Shown in pieces: positions 1-8,121 of a stretch of 64,000 bases of DNA. A program made the translations under genes and the position numbers. The stretch is from Nibrella saemangeumensis (GTDB lineage Bacteria > Bacteroidota > Bacteroidia > Cytophagales > Spirosomataceae): assembly GCF_039541915.1 (NCBI RefSeq), contig NZ_BAABHD010000030.1:124001-188000 (forward strand), given 5' to 3'. The notes beneath the pieces are model-generated. The model was not told the DNA's origin. It saw nothing but the letters and a program-made list of their open reading frames with translations, and made no database searches. The first letter of the stretch is position 1, and each line of letters begins with the position of its first letter.

Positions 1-80
1 TGCTTTTAGAAACCGTGCTTTAAAAGATTTTACGCTCATAACTTTCTTATCTTCCGAAAACAACGTACTTGCACACCTAT

Positions 81-88
81 TATCTTTG
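81..88 (+). promoter_or_regulatory. Bacteroidota -7 element before kup
   Basis: TATCTTTG fits the Bacteroidota -7 consensus TAnnTTTG. No convincing -33 TTG lies at the usual distance. A TTG codon inside this element opens the longest frame of the next gene, so that start is unlikely and the ATG at 134 is preferred. Confidence 0.5.
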
Positions 89-133
89 CCGCGTTTGTAT
101 TCGCTCGGCCCGCGCAGGGCAGAGCAACTTTTT

Positions 134-2077
134 ATGGAAGATAAACGACACATGGACCGGGTATCGGCGGCTGGTCTGCTGGTAGCCCTGGGAATTATAT
201 ACGGTGACATCGGTACTTCTCCTCTTTATGTGCTCAGGGCCGTGGCCGGCTCAGCCCCCGTTATTGAAGAGGAGATTGTTTTAGGAGCCCTCTCCTGCAT
301 CCTCTGGACTATTACGCTGCAGACAACCATCAAGTACGTTGTCCTGATTCTGCGGGCCGACAACCGCGGTGAAGGCGGTATTTTTGCCTTGTACGCGCTG
401 GTGCGCCGACATGCCCGCTGGCTCACCGTACCCGCCATAATTGGGGGAAGCTCGTTGCTGGCCGACAGTATTATTACACCCCCTATTTCGGTTTCCTCGG
501 CGGTAGAAGGACTAAAAATCCTGTACCCGGACATTGAGACTATTCCCATTGTTATTGCCATACTCTCAGGTCTGTTTTTAATTCAGACCTTCGGTACCAG
601 CGTGGTCGGAACTACGTTTGGCCCCGTGATGCTGATCTGGTTTACCATGTTGGGCGTCCTGGGTTTTGTTCACATCATTGATGACCCCTCGGTACTGGCG
701 GCTCTTAATCCGTATCACGCCTACCTGTTTTTATCAACCTATCCCGGAGCGTTCTGGCTGTTGGGAGCGGTTTTTCTGTCTACGACCGGTGCCGAAGCCC
801 TTTACTCGGATATGGGTCACTGCGGCCGGGGCAACATCCGGGTGAGTTGGGTTTTTGTAAAGACCTGCCTGTTGCTGAACTACTTTGGGCAGGGTGTATA
901 CGTCAAAACGCTTGACGGTCAGGCACTAGGTGAGCGCAATCCATTCTACGCCCTTATGCCGGAGTGGTTCCTGTTTATCGGAATTATTATAGCTACCGGA
1001 GCAACCGTCATAGCCAGTCAGGCTATGCTTTCCGGTGCCTTCACCCTGATTAGTGAGGCCATCCGGTTGAATTTCTGGCCAAAAGTTCGCTTACGTTACC
1101 CTTCCGTCAAAAAAGGGCAGTTGTACGTACCCAGCATAAACTGGCTACTTTTTATAGGGTGTGTGGGGGTTGTCATCTATTTCCAGGATTCTTCCCGCAT
1201 GGAAGCAGCTTACGGGTTGGCCATTACCCTCACGATGATGATGAGCACCATGCTCTTCGGTTATTACCTCTATACCCATAAATACAATGCCTGGTGGGTA
1301 GTGCTTTTTGTCATTTTCTATCTGACGATTGAAAGCTGCTTCCTGGTAGCTAACCTGGTGAAATTTGTGCATGGCGGTTGGGTATCTGTGCTCATCGCCG
1401 GGATCATGGGTATGGTGATGATTATCTGGCTGAATGCCAGCCGGATTAAAATGCGACTTACTGAATATGTCCGCATTGATCAGTACATTCAGGCCATTAA
1501 GGAATTAAGCCGGGACATCAGTATTCCGAAATACGCTACGCATCTGGTGTTTATGAGCAATGCCGCCCGGCAGTCGGAGATCGAGTCCAAGATCATTTAT
1601 TCCATCTTTCAGAAGCGGCCCAAACGGGCGGATATCTATTGGTTTATTCACGTGGATACCACCGACGATCCATATACTATGGAGTATAAGGTAAACACCA
1701 TCGCCCCGGATGATTGCTATAAGGTAACCTTCCGGCTCGGCTTCCGGGTAGAACAACGCATTAACCTCTTCTTCCGCAAAGTGATTGAAGATCTGGTGAA
1801 AAATAAGGAGGTGGATATTACCAGCCGCTATGAGTCGCTTCATCGGCAGAACGTGATCGGTGATTTCCGGTTTGTGGTACTGGAGAAATTCCTTTCGTTT
1901 GAAAATGACCTGCCCGTGTCGGAGCGGCTGATTATGAATGTCTACTTCTTCATTAAAGGCTTCACCACCTCCGAAGACCGCTGGTTTGGTCTCGACAGCA
2001 GTTCGGTAAAAGTGGAAAAGGTGCCGCTGGTCATTCGCCCGGTGGAGAACGTAAAATTGACTCGAATTACTACGTAG
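134..2077 (+). CDS. kup: KUP-family potassium uptake transporter
   Basis: This is an inner-membrane potassium transporter of the KUP/HAK/KT family, probably K+/H+ symport. The N-terminus carries the family signature GIIYGDIGTSPLYVL about 20 residues in. About twelve hydrophobic segments follow to roughly residue 460, and then a hydrophilic C-terminal domain of about 190 residues, as expected for the family. From the ATG at 134 the protein is 647 residues, close to the usual 620-660. The longest frame begins at a TTG at 86, but that codon lies in a promoter -7 element (81-88). A second ATG at 152 is also possible. The gene stands alone; the Crp-like gene begins 39 bases after its stop. The family call is firm and the exact start is an inference. 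Confidence 0.95.
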   Translation: MEDKRHMDRVSAAGLLVALGIIYGDIGTSPLYVLRAVAGSAPVIEEEIVLGALSCILWTITLQTTIKYVVLILRADNRGEGGIFALYALVRRHARWLTVPAIIGGSSLLADSIITPPISVSSAVEGLKILYPDIETIPIVIAILSGLFLIQTFGTSVVGTTFGPVMLIWFTMLGVLGFVHIIDDPSVLAALNPYHAYLFLSTYPGAFWLLGAVFLSTTGAEALYSDMGHCGRGNIRVSWVFVKTCLLLNYFGQGVYVKTLDGQALGERNPFYALMPEWFLFIGIIIATGATVIASQAMLSGAFTLISEAIRLNFWPKVRLRYPSVKKGQLYVPSINWLLFIGCVGVVIYFQDSSRMEAAYGLAITLTMMMSTMLFGYYLYTHKYNAWWVVLFVIFYLTIESCFLVANLVKFVHGGWVSVLIAGIMGMVMIIWLNASRIKMRLTEYVRIDQYIQAIKELSRDISIPKYATHLVFMSNAARQSEIESKIIYSIFQKRPKRADIYWFIHVDTTDDPYTMEYKVNTIAPDDCYKVTFRLGFRVEQRINLFFRKVIEDLVKNKEVDITSRYESLHRQNVIGDFRFVVLEKFLSFENDLPVSERLIMNVYFFIKGFTTSEDRWFGLDSSSVKVEKVPLVIRPVENVKLTRITT

Positions 2078-2116
2078 AACGGCGGGTAGGCTGCAATTTG
2101 GGGCCGAACATGGCTG

Positions 2117-2683
2117 ATGAATACACTGCTGACACTTATCGAAGCTATTTACCCGGTTAGTACAGCGCTGAAGCAATCGTTAGTCAGTCTTCTCAGTCAT
2201 GCTTCCCTCCCCAAAGGTAGCCTGTTGTTATCGCCGGACCAGATTTCAACCAAAATCTACTTTGTCGAGAAAGGGCTGGTTCGTGGCTACTATTTGAAAG
2301 ACGGCAAAGACATTACAACTGGTTTCATGCCGGAGACGTCCTTTGTAATCTCCCCGGTAAGCTTTTACCGCCAGCAGCCGTCTTTCGAGTATTTAGAAAC
2401 CCTGGAAGAAAGCCCACTCTGGAGCCTCTCGTATCAGCATCTAAGTCACCTTTATAGCCAATACCCGGAATTCAATTATGTGGGCCGTGTAGTGACCGAA
2501 CAATATTATACGCGGAGTGAACTTCGGGCGCATCACCTGCGCATGCAAACGGCCGACGAACGCTATCGGGCTTTTTTATCTGAGTACCCCACTCTGGCTA
2601 ACCGGGTACCTAATAAACACATTGCTTCATTTTTGGGCCTTACGCCAGAAACCTTTAGCCGTATCAGAGCAAAAAGAGACTAA
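2117..2683 (+). CDS. Crp/Fnr-type transcriptional regulator
   Basis: A 188-residue protein with a cyclic-nucleotide-binding-type beta-barrel (about residues 20-115, including the KIYFVEKGLVRGYY stretch). A long helix follows, then a short C-terminal helix-turn-helix (IASFLGLTPETFSRIRAK). This is the shape of the small Crp/Fnr regulators common in Bacteroidota. The phosphate-binding RxA motif of cAMP receptors is not evident, so the ligand is unknown. It ends just before an inverted repeat (2687-2723) that could terminate transcription. The target genes cannot be told from position: the flanking genes are a K+ transporter and secreted proteins of unknown function. ATG start. Confidence 0.85.
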   Translation: MNTLLTLIEAIYPVSTALKQSLVSLLSHASLPKGSLLLSPDQISTKIYFVEKGLVRGYYLKDGKDITTGFMPETSFVISPVSFYRQQPSFEYLETLEESPLWSLSYQHLSHLYSQYPEFNYVGRVVTEQYYTRSELRAHHLRMQTADERYRAFLSEYPTLANRVPNKHIASFLGLTPETFSRIRAKRD

Positions 2684-2686
2684 GGT

Positions 2687-2723
2687 AACAATGAAAAATT
2701 GATATAGATCAATTTTCATTGTT
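2687..2723 (+). terminator. AT-rich inverted repeat after crp-like gene
   Basis: AACAATGAAAAATTGAT is followed after 4 bases by its near-perfect complement ATCAATTTTCATTGTT (one A fewer). The repeat starts 3 bases after the stop of the Crp-like gene. It may be a terminator or a binding site; there is no strong T-tract after it. Confidence 0.4.
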
Positions 2724-2768
2724 CAAGAGTTAGGCAGCTTTGTGGTAGAACCAACAAGTTAAATCACA

Positions 2769-3653
2769 ATGAAAAAACTTCTTCTTAAGATTCTACCTTT
2801 ATTTACTGTTGTACTTTTTAACTTCTACGCTTGCACAAAGCCTGAACTACCTCTTGAATCGGATATAATTCAGATGGCTGAATTATATCCGATTACAGTA
2901 GACGAAGCACGTCAGTGGTTTGTAAATAAAGCAGCCTCATTGGACCGGACTCGTTCGGGAAATTTAACCACTCAAGAAAATTTCAAACTGGAGCGTATTC
3001 TAGATTGGGAGAATGCAAAATCCTTGACTTCATCAACTGGAAAGCCTTGGGTAGTGGTTCCGATGAAAAATGAGATGGGTGTAACGCTAACCACTCACTG
3101 GTCAACTCTTGAAAAAGAAAAGCAACAAAAAAATACCGAACGTGGAATTGCCTGGTACACATTTCAAGTATTTACAAAAAATAATCAGGGGCAGATTCAA
3201 TCCCACATTGTAAAGTGGCTACCTACACTTGACAATATTCAAATGTCTAAAGGGAAAGTAATCCCTAATCAGTGTGACGGACTGTACTTGAATTTTAATG
3301 ATGGAGGTGAATTTATCAACGGATTTCAAATCGTCAAGGGTAAGGTAGTTGGAAGCTTCTCAGTACTTACTCCACAGTCGCCAAAGAATTCTCCGAATGG
3401 ACGGGCAGCAAGTTGTCAACCATTCATGATCACTGTAAACTGGCGAATATGTGTGGGGGAAGGTAACAATGAAGTCTGCGTAACTGGATCAGACCAGTAT
3501 ACCCTCTACATTTGCTCAGCATCTGGCGATTATAATGAACAGCTCCCTCCTTTTGACCCAAACGCACCAAATGGTAACCCCCTGGATCAGGATACAATCG
3601 ATATGCTTCAGCAGATGATTGTGCTTGCTTTGGACATGTTTATTTGGGATTAA
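2769..3653 (+). CDS. Putative lipoprotein of unknown function
   Basis: A 294-residue protein with a lipoprotein-type signal peptide: a basic N-terminus, a hydrophobic core, then Cys22 in FNFYAC. I do not recognise the mature domain. It contains several Cys residues (CDG, ASC, RIC, EVC, YIC) that could form disulfides after export. The region is noticeably more AT-rich than kup before it or the epimerase after it, which suggests a different origin. The last 10 bases overlap the next gene, which lies in another frame. The two may be translationally coupled or may be one protein split by a frameshift. Function unknown. Confidence 0.65.
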   Translation: MKKLLLKILPLFTVVLFNFYACTKPELPLESDIIQMAELYPITVDEARQWFVNKAASLDRTRSGNLTTQENFKLERILDWENAKSLTSSTGKPWVVVPMKNEMGVTLTTHWSTLEKEKQQKNTERGIAWYTFQVFTKNNQGQIQSHIVKWLPTLDNIQMSKGKVIPNQCDGLYLNFNDGGEFINGFQIVKGKVVGSFSVLTPQSPKNSPNGRAASCQPFMITVNWRICVGEGNNEVCVTGSDQYTLYICSASGDYNEQLPPFDPNAPNGNPLDQDTIDMLQQMIVLALDMFIWD

Positions 3654-4078
3654 CGCAAATAGGGCCTAACAACAGCTATGTTCACAGAGTCCTAGGGTGG
3701 TATCCAACTTTTGCCGGGAGTCCATTCAATCCGGTTGGGCCAGGCATTTTCGGGCAGGACGACACCTACTCTGCAGGATATGATGTTAGCATTTCTTTTC
3801 CAGTTACATGGTCACAATTCTCGAATACGCTAAATTATATCCGCAACCATTCTGTAAATTCTTATGATTTAGAAAACTATAACTGTATGGATTTTACTCT
3901 CCAAGCCTTACAAGCGGCAAATATCAATTTACCTGGGAACAGAACGAGTTGGGGTATAGGTAGTGGCAGTAGTCCTGGCCAGTTGGGAGAAGACTTACGG
4001 AATATCAGTTTGCCGGCAGGTACCGAACGGAGAACAACCCACGGTAGTCCGACGCCTAATACTTCCCGCTGTAACTAA
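3644..4078 (+). CDS. Hypothetical protein with Cys-containing domain, possibly frameshifted
   Basis: This 144-residue frame starts only at a TTG that overlaps the stop of the preceding lipoprotein gene by 10 bases. It has no signal peptide of its own. Its core (YNCMDFTLQALQAANINLP, then GQLGEDLR) has the look of a small papain-like or CHAP-like hydrolase fold with Cys in NYNC as candidate nucleophile, but I cannot name a family. The absence of a good start and of a signal fits the idea that it is the C-terminal domain of the upstream lipoprotein, now out of frame. Base composition is AT-rich like the gene before it. The reading frame is convincing; function and independence are not. Confidence 0.5.
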   Translation: MGLTQIGPNNSYVHRVLGWYPTFAGSPFNPVGPGIFGQDDTYSAGYDVSISFPVTWSQFSNTLNYIRNHSVNSYDLENYNCMDFTLQALQAANINLPGNRTSWGIGSGSSPGQLGEDLRNISLPAGTERRTTHGSPTPNTSRCN

Positions 4079-4090
4079 CTCACTGATTAC

Positions 4091-4129
4091 GCTTCTGTCA
4101 CCTGTGTAAAATCATTGGGTGACAGAAGC
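4091..4129 (+). repeat. 12-bp perfect hairpin between secreted-protein genes
   Basis: GCTTCTGTCACC and GGTGACAGAAGC form a perfect 12-bp stem with a 15-base loop, 15 bases before the next ATG. It is followed by A-rich rather than T-rich sequence, so it is not a classic terminator for the + strand. It could be a 5' leader structure of the next gene. Confidence 0.5.
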
Positions 4130-4143
4130 AAAACAAAAAGCTT

Positions 4144-4704
4144 ATGAAAACCTTGTTTATTTTAATTTTTCTCTTCTTGCCCAAACTCACCATTAAGGCT
4201 CAACCTGTGCGAATCAAAAATGTTCCGGTCAGAAAGATCAAGCTAGACTCCTTAGAACAGGCCAGAAATGCCCACCTCTACCAGTTTATCGACCGGCTAT
4301 TTGGCCCGGACAGCCTGGTGCTGATGCAACCCGACACCTTCTGTTACTATGTTGAGCAGCCGGCCGACTTTCCGGTGGTGCGCTTTGGAAACCCGGCTGA
4401 GGTTCATATTCGCTACTTCAGCAGCATTCTCCGTCAAAACTGCCAATCGTGGCAGTCTCCCTGCGACCAACACTGCCTCAAGGCCATACCCTTTCGCTAC
4501 ATCCGACGCAGCAACAAGCGGCTGTACCAGGGGATTATAGACTCCAAATCCTTCTGGACAGAACCCGTTGCTCAAACCGCTTTTGTGGTATACAACACCT
4601 GCCAGGACAACGAAGTTACCACAGTAGTCTTGTTCCAGCCTTACACACACAAACTGGCGTATATGGGAGGAGCCTGGGAGGATGATAACCAAAAGAAGAG
4701 ATAA
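4144..4704 (+). CDS. Secreted hypothetical protein
   Basis: A 186-residue protein with an N-terminal signal peptide (hydrophobic to about residue 18, cleavage near KAQ). I do not recognise the mature domain. It has several Cys residues (SFCYY-like, QNCQSWQSPCDQHC, NTC), so disulfides are likely if it is periplasmic. A 12-bp hairpin sits just upstream. The gene is followed by about 110 bases that hold the promoter of the epimerase. No function is proposed. Confidence 0.6.
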   Translation: MKTLFILIFLFLPKLTIKAQPVRIKNVPVRKIKLDSLEQARNAHLYQFIDRLFGPDSLVLMQPDTFCYYVEQPADFPVVRFGNPAEVHIRYFSSILRQNCQSWQSPCDQHCLKAIPFRYIRRSNKRLYQGIIDSKSFWTEPVAQTAFVVYNTCQDNEVTTVVLFQPYTHKLAYMGGAWEDDNQKKR

Positions 4705-4786
4705 TCTTTACAGGTAAGCGAACAAAAACTGATCTAAAATTCAGTTGCTTAAAAATTAAGATACTCAAGTGTCTGAAGTTTTCACC

Positions 4787-4794
4787 TATTTTTG
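4787..4794 (+). promoter_or_regulatory. -7 element before the epimerase gene
   Basis: TATTTTTG matches TAnnTTTG. A good -33 TTG is not seen. The TTG of this element is also the first codon of the longest frame of the next gene, which argues for the ATG at 4816 as the start. Confidence 0.45.
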
Positions 4795-4815
4795 GCCTTT
4801 CTCATTGACCAACCC

Positions 4816-5877
4816 ATGAAACTACTGATTACCGGCGGGGCCGGCTTTGTCGGCTCGGCGCTGGCGATTGCGCTTAAAACCAACTATCCCGATTATCAGA
4901 TCTTTGCCCTCGACAACCTGAAGCGCCGGGGCTCCGAGCTGAACATTGCCCGGCTGAAGCAGGCTGGTGTCGAGTTCGTCCACGGCGACATTCGCAGCAA
5001 AGAGGATTTTGATGCGCTGCCGGCCGTCGATACCATTATCGAAGCTTCGGCCGAACCATCGGTGCTGGCCGGGCTGGATGGCACTCCCGATTACCTCATC
5101 AATACCAACCTCTTCGGGACGGTCAACTGCCTCAACTACGCGCTGAAGCATAAGGCCAATTTCATCTTTCTGTCGACCAGCCGGGTGTACCCCATTAAAA
5201 CCATTGAAACCCTGAATTTCGAGGAAGCCGACACCCGGTTTGTGCTCAGCGACGACCAGCCGGTGCCGGGGGTATCGTCTAAAGGCATCGCCGAGGATTT
5301 TCCGCTGGATGGTGCCCGGTCCTTGTATGGGACTACCAAACTGGCGTCGGAGCTGATTATTCAGGAATATAACGAGTTTTACGGCCTGAAAACGGTCATA
5401 AACCGGTGTGGCGTCATTACCGGACCGTGGCAGATGGGTAAGGTGGACCAGGGCGTAATGGTACTCTGGATTGCCAAGCATTACTTTGAGCAGTCGCTGG
5501 CGTACATCGGCTACGGCGGCACCGGCAAGCAAACCCGCGATATGCTGCACATCGACGACCTGTACCGGCTCATCGACTGGCAACTGCACAACCTGGATAA
5601 AGTCAACGGCGAAATCCTGAACGCCGGCGGTGGCGTAGCCAGCAGTGCCTCGCTGCAGGAACTGACCCAGATTTGTCAGGAGGTAACCGGCAAAACGATA
5701 CCCATCAAACAGGTGACCGAAAACCGGGCCGCCGACATACGCCTGTACATTACCGATAATACAAAGGTCACCAACCTCACCGGCTGGAAACCCGAAAAAG
5801 GCATCAGGGACATCGTTTCCGACATTGCCAAATGGCTTGATGAGAACCGGGCCGCGCTGGAACCGATTCTGAAGTAA
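4816..5877 (+). CDS. NAD-dependent sugar epimerase/dehydratase (extended SDR)
   Basis: A 353-residue cytoplasmic extended short-chain dehydrogenase. The Rossmann glycine motif GGAGFVGSALA is at the very N-terminus. The catalytic YxxxK appears as YGTTK in SLYGTTKLASEL, with the upstream STSR serine region. The substrate is a nucleotide sugar. The insert with GVSSKGIAEDF and the INRCGVITGPWQMGKVDQG stretch resemble CDP-paratose/CDP-tyvelose 2-epimerase-like enzymes, but this is not certain. The gene sits alone between AT-rich secreted-protein genes and a convergent fucosidase gene, with a shared hairpin terminator between them. No other sugar-nucleotide genes are adjacent, so the pathway is open. 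Confidence 0.88.
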   Translation: MKLLITGGAGFVGSALAIALKTNYPDYQIFALDNLKRRGSELNIARLKQAGVEFVHGDIRSKEDFDALPAVDTIIEASAEPSVLAGLDGTPDYLINTNLFGTVNCLNYALKHKANFIFLSTSRVYPIKTIETLNFEEADTRFVLSDDQPVPGVSSKGIAEDFPLDGARSLYGTTKLASELIIQEYNEFYGLKTVINRCGVITGPWQMGKVDQGVMVLWIAKHYFEQSLAYIGYGGTGKQTRDMLHIDDLYRLIDWQLHNLDKVNGEILNAGGGVASSASLQELTQICQEVTGKTIPIKQVTENRAADIRLYITDNTKVTNLTGWKPEKGIRDIVSDIAKWLDENRAALEPILK

Positions 5878-5878
5878 C

Positions 5879-5907
5879 AAAAAAGCGGGCCATGACCCGC
5901 TTTTTTG
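5879..5907. terminator. Bidirectional intrinsic terminator
   Basis: An A-tract, the stem GCGGG/CCCGC around a short loop, and a T-tract form a symmetric rho-independent terminator. It lies between the convergent epimerase (+) and fucosidase (-) genes and can serve both. Confidence 0.85.
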
Positions 5908-5914
5908 TTTTCCT

Positions 5915-7354
5915 TTATTTCTTCTCCGCCAGGGGCTTACCCTCCCGCTCAGAGGCCTTGTATAACCCGATTTCCGAAAGCGCTACGGTGTTGTTGGCCT
6001 GCTCCACTATAATCCGGATGCGTTGCGCGGTAACGGGGGCATCAAGCCGCAGCAGCCGTTTATAACCGATGGTGGTGCCTTTGGCCACCTCCTGCCACGC
6101 ACCGTTCTGCTCAGCCTCTACCCGGAACGCGGATACCCGCTGCCCCAGCCGTACCGGCTCCTGCAACGCAATGCGGTCGAAGGTGGTAGGGCGGCCCAGA
6201 TTCAGTTCCAGCGTAGCGGACGTTTCTCCTTCTTTGGCGGCCCAGTAGGTATCGGCGTTACCGTCGGTCAGGCGCTGGGTATCAAACCCGGCCCACTGGC
6301 TGCTGGCCTTTGCCAGCTTTTTAATCGCTCCGTTTGACTTAAAGGTTTCGTTCAGTATTTCGCGCATGCCCCGTAGCGCGCTTATATCGTTTTCGTGAAG
6401 CAAACCGTTCGGGTCAGGTGGCAGGTTCAGCAAGAGGGTACCATTCCGGCCAACTGATTTATAATAGATATCCACCAGTTGCTGCGGAGTTTTGACCCGG
6501 CTGTCTTCTTTAGGATGGTAGAACCAACCCGGCCGGATAGACACGTCGCATTCGCCCGGTATCCACTCGTCGCCCTTTGGGTCACCCGTGTTCAGATATT
6601 TGGAGTCGGCCTTACCGGGGGCCATTCCTTCAGTATTGATCGTCGACCAGCAGGTTTCGCCGGCAAAACCCCGCTCGTTGCCGATCCAGCGTACGCCCGG
6701 CCCAACGTCGGAGAAAATCACGGCATTGGGTTGTAACTGACGAATCAAAGCCCGGTATGCCTCAAAATCGTACTCCATATTTTTCGCGTTTTCGCCCTTG
6801 GCCCCGTCCATCCATAACTCGGCTATCGGACCGTAAGTCGTGAGCAGTTCGCGCAGTTGGTTCAGGTAAAACTGGTTGTACTCCGAGGTGCCATATTTCG
6901 GCTCGTGCATATCCCAGGGCGACAGGTAAATTCCCAGTTTGATACCGCCTTCGCGGCAGGCATCGGCCAGTTCGCGCACCACATCGCCCTTACCGTTTTT
7001 CCACGGACTGTTCTTCACCGAGTGTTCAGTGTATTTTGATGGCCACAGGCAGAAGCCATCGTGGTGCTTGGCCGTGATGATGAGCGTTTTCATACCCGCC
7101 GTTTTAGCGGCCTGTACCCACTGCCGCGCATCCAGTTTAGTGGGATTAAAGCTGCGGGGATCTTCTTTACCCGTACCCCACTCGCTGTCGGAGAAGGTAT
7201 TGACGCCGAAGTGCAGAAAGCCGATGAGTTCCTGCTGCTGGTATTGGAGCTGCTGCGGAGTGGGTTTTACTGGATTGGCGGGAATATCGCGCTGGGCAAG
7301 AGTGGCGGCTGCATGTAGTATAGCGGCTCCCAGTAGCCAAAAATGGATTTTCAT
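5915..7354 (-). CDS. GH29 alpha-L-fucosidase with C-terminal F5/8 type C domain
   Basis: A secreted glycoside hydrolase of 479 residues that would release L-fucose from glycans. A signal peptide covers residues 1-20 (cleavage near LAQ). The GH29 barrel follows, with HFG (48-50), KHHDG (96-100) and the nucleophile Asp183 in ELWMDG, close to the family WFDG/WMDG motif. From about residue 345 there is a discoidin (F5/8 type C)-like carbohydrate-binding domain (LTDGNADTYWA, then LNLGRP). The length fits bacterial GH29B-type enzymes with one extra domain. It is not in a polysaccharide utilisation locus here: no SusCD pair adjoins it. The ATG start is supported by the signal peptide. Confidence 0.93.
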   Translation of the reverse strand: MKIHFWLLGAAILHAAATLAQRDIPANPVKPTPQQLQYQQQELIGFLHFGVNTFSDSEWGTGKEDPRSFNPTKLDARQWVQAAKTAGMKTLIITAKHHDGFCLWPSKYTEHSVKNSPWKNGKGDVVRELADACREGGIKLGIYLSPWDMHEPKYGTSEYNQFYLNQLRELLTTYGPIAELWMDGAKGENAKNMEYDFEAYRALIRQLQPNAVIFSDVGPGVRWIGNERGFAGETCWSTINTEGMAPGKADSKYLNTGDPKGDEWIPGECDVSIRPGWFYHPKEDSRVKTPQQLVDIYYKSVGRNGTLLLNLPPDPNGLLHENDISALRGMREILNETFKSNGAIKKLAKASSQWAGFDTQRLTDGNADTYWAAKEGETSATLELNLGRPTTFDRIALQEPVRLGQRVSAFRVEAEQNGAWQEVAKGTTIGYKRLLRLDAPVTAQRIRIIVEQANNTVALSEIGLYKASEREGKPLAEKK

Positions 7355-7446
7355 AAGCGTAGGTTACGTTGTCATTTTGAAAAGCAGATGCCCGGCTGCT
7401 TTTACCCTTACTCTGTGACGAGGCCTTTTCTACTCCGTCTGAACCC

Positions 7447-7454
7447 CAAAGTTA
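7447..7454 (-). promoter_or_regulatory. -7 element, probably for fucosidase
   Basis: On the - strand TAACTTTG matches TAnnTTTG, about 93 bases before the fucosidase ATG. A -33 TTG at standard spacing is not seen, so confidence is limited. Confidence 0.35.
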
Positions 7455-7468
7455 GTACTCATCTCTGC

Positions 7469-7921
7469 ATGTCACATTCCAAAACTAAATTATGGATTCA
7501 TGCTGTCTTTAGCACAAAAGCCAGGCAGCCGCAGATCCGGCAAACCATTCGCTTTCAAGTCTATATCATACTTACAAAGCAATTAACAGACTTGGGTAGT
7601 CACGTCGCTGCCATTGGCGGTGTCGAGGATTATGTTCATATCCTGTTCCAGCTTGATCCGCGATTTTCGGTAGCGGATGTGATGAAGCAGGTAAAAGGCG
7701 GTTCATCACATGAGATTAATCAGCGGCATTTACTTTCGACAAAATTCGCGTGGCAGACGGGCTATGGAGCATTTTCCATCAGCGAAACAAATGTGGAGCG
7801 GGTTATTCAATATATTCGGAATCAGGAGGAGCATCATCGCACGGTTCCGTTTGCAGCGGAATACGAACGATTTTTGCACCATTATGGCCTTAATGATGTG
7901 CCGGAACAGGCAAACCGTTAA
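7469..7921 (+). CDS. IS200-like (RAYT-type) transposase with altered HUH motif
   Basis: A 150-residue Y1-type (HUH single-strand) transposase of the IS200-like short family common in Bacteroidota. It matches the family pattern throughout: KLWIHAVFSTKARQP, GVEDYVHILF, FAWQTGYGAFSISE, and the helix with the candidate catalytic Tyr in VIQYIRNQEEHHR. The family normally reads EDHVHI. Here the first metal-binding His is Tyr (codon TAT, one base from CAT), so the enzyme may be inactive. The ATG at 7469 aligns with family N-termini; the longer frame upstream has no support. Its last codons and stop lie in a palindrome that also ends uvrA. REP-like hairpins follow directly. No typical insertion-sequence ends or direct target repeats were seen. 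Confidence 0.85.
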   Translation: MSHSKTKLWIHAVFSTKARQPQIRQTIRFQVYIILTKQLTDLGSHVAAIGGVEDYVHILFQLDPRFSVADVMKQVKGGSSHEINQRHLLSTKFAWQTGYGAFSISETNVERVIQYIRNQEEHHRTVPFAAEYERFLHHYGLNDVPEQANR

Positions 7922-8121
7922 AACGGTTGAATTGCTTCTTATTAAATCACACAGCCCACAGATAAATCCGTGGGCTGTAATCAAACCCACCCAGGCTCTG
8001 TGCATTGGCCATTAAGGTGGGCGAACTCATAAGCACAAAAATTTCGATTTGATCAGCCCACGGATTTATCCGTGGGAAACGGCCACGTACCCCATTTACA
8101 ATTAACCGTTTTAACGGTTTG
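7911..8121. repeat. Nested inverted repeats joining two convergent gene ends
   Basis: From outside in: CAAACCGTTAAAACGGTT and its inverted copy at the two ends, then AGCCCAC...GTGGGCT (9-bp stem, 10-base loop) and CCCACGGAT/ATCCGTGGG (9-bp stem, 2-base loop) in inverted orientation, with ATCAAA/TTTGAT and CCCACC/GGTGGG also pairing. The stop codons of both the transposase and uvrA lie inside the outer palindromes. The region could fold as one large cruciform and probably acts as a terminator for both genes. Confidence 0.8.

Larger units (their letters stand above)
7469..8121 (+). mobile_element. RAYT-like transposase with REP-like inverted hairpins
   Basis: The transposase gene is followed by a structure made of two pairs of inverted elements. 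They are an outer 16-bp palindrome (AACCGTTAAAACGGTT at 7913-7928, its reverse at 8104-8119) and an inner hairpin built on GATAAATCCGTGGG (7951-7978, inverted at 8057-8076). REP-associated tyrosine transposases are known to sit beside such hairpin pairs, so the unit is probably a REP/RAYT module rather than a classic insertion sequence. The right border merges with the end of uvrA. Confidence 0.6.

Noticed and set aside
4822..5880. A 352-residue frame on the - strand over the epimerase gene
   Set aside because: It is the antisense shadow of a GC-rich gene with clear SDR motifs on the + strand.
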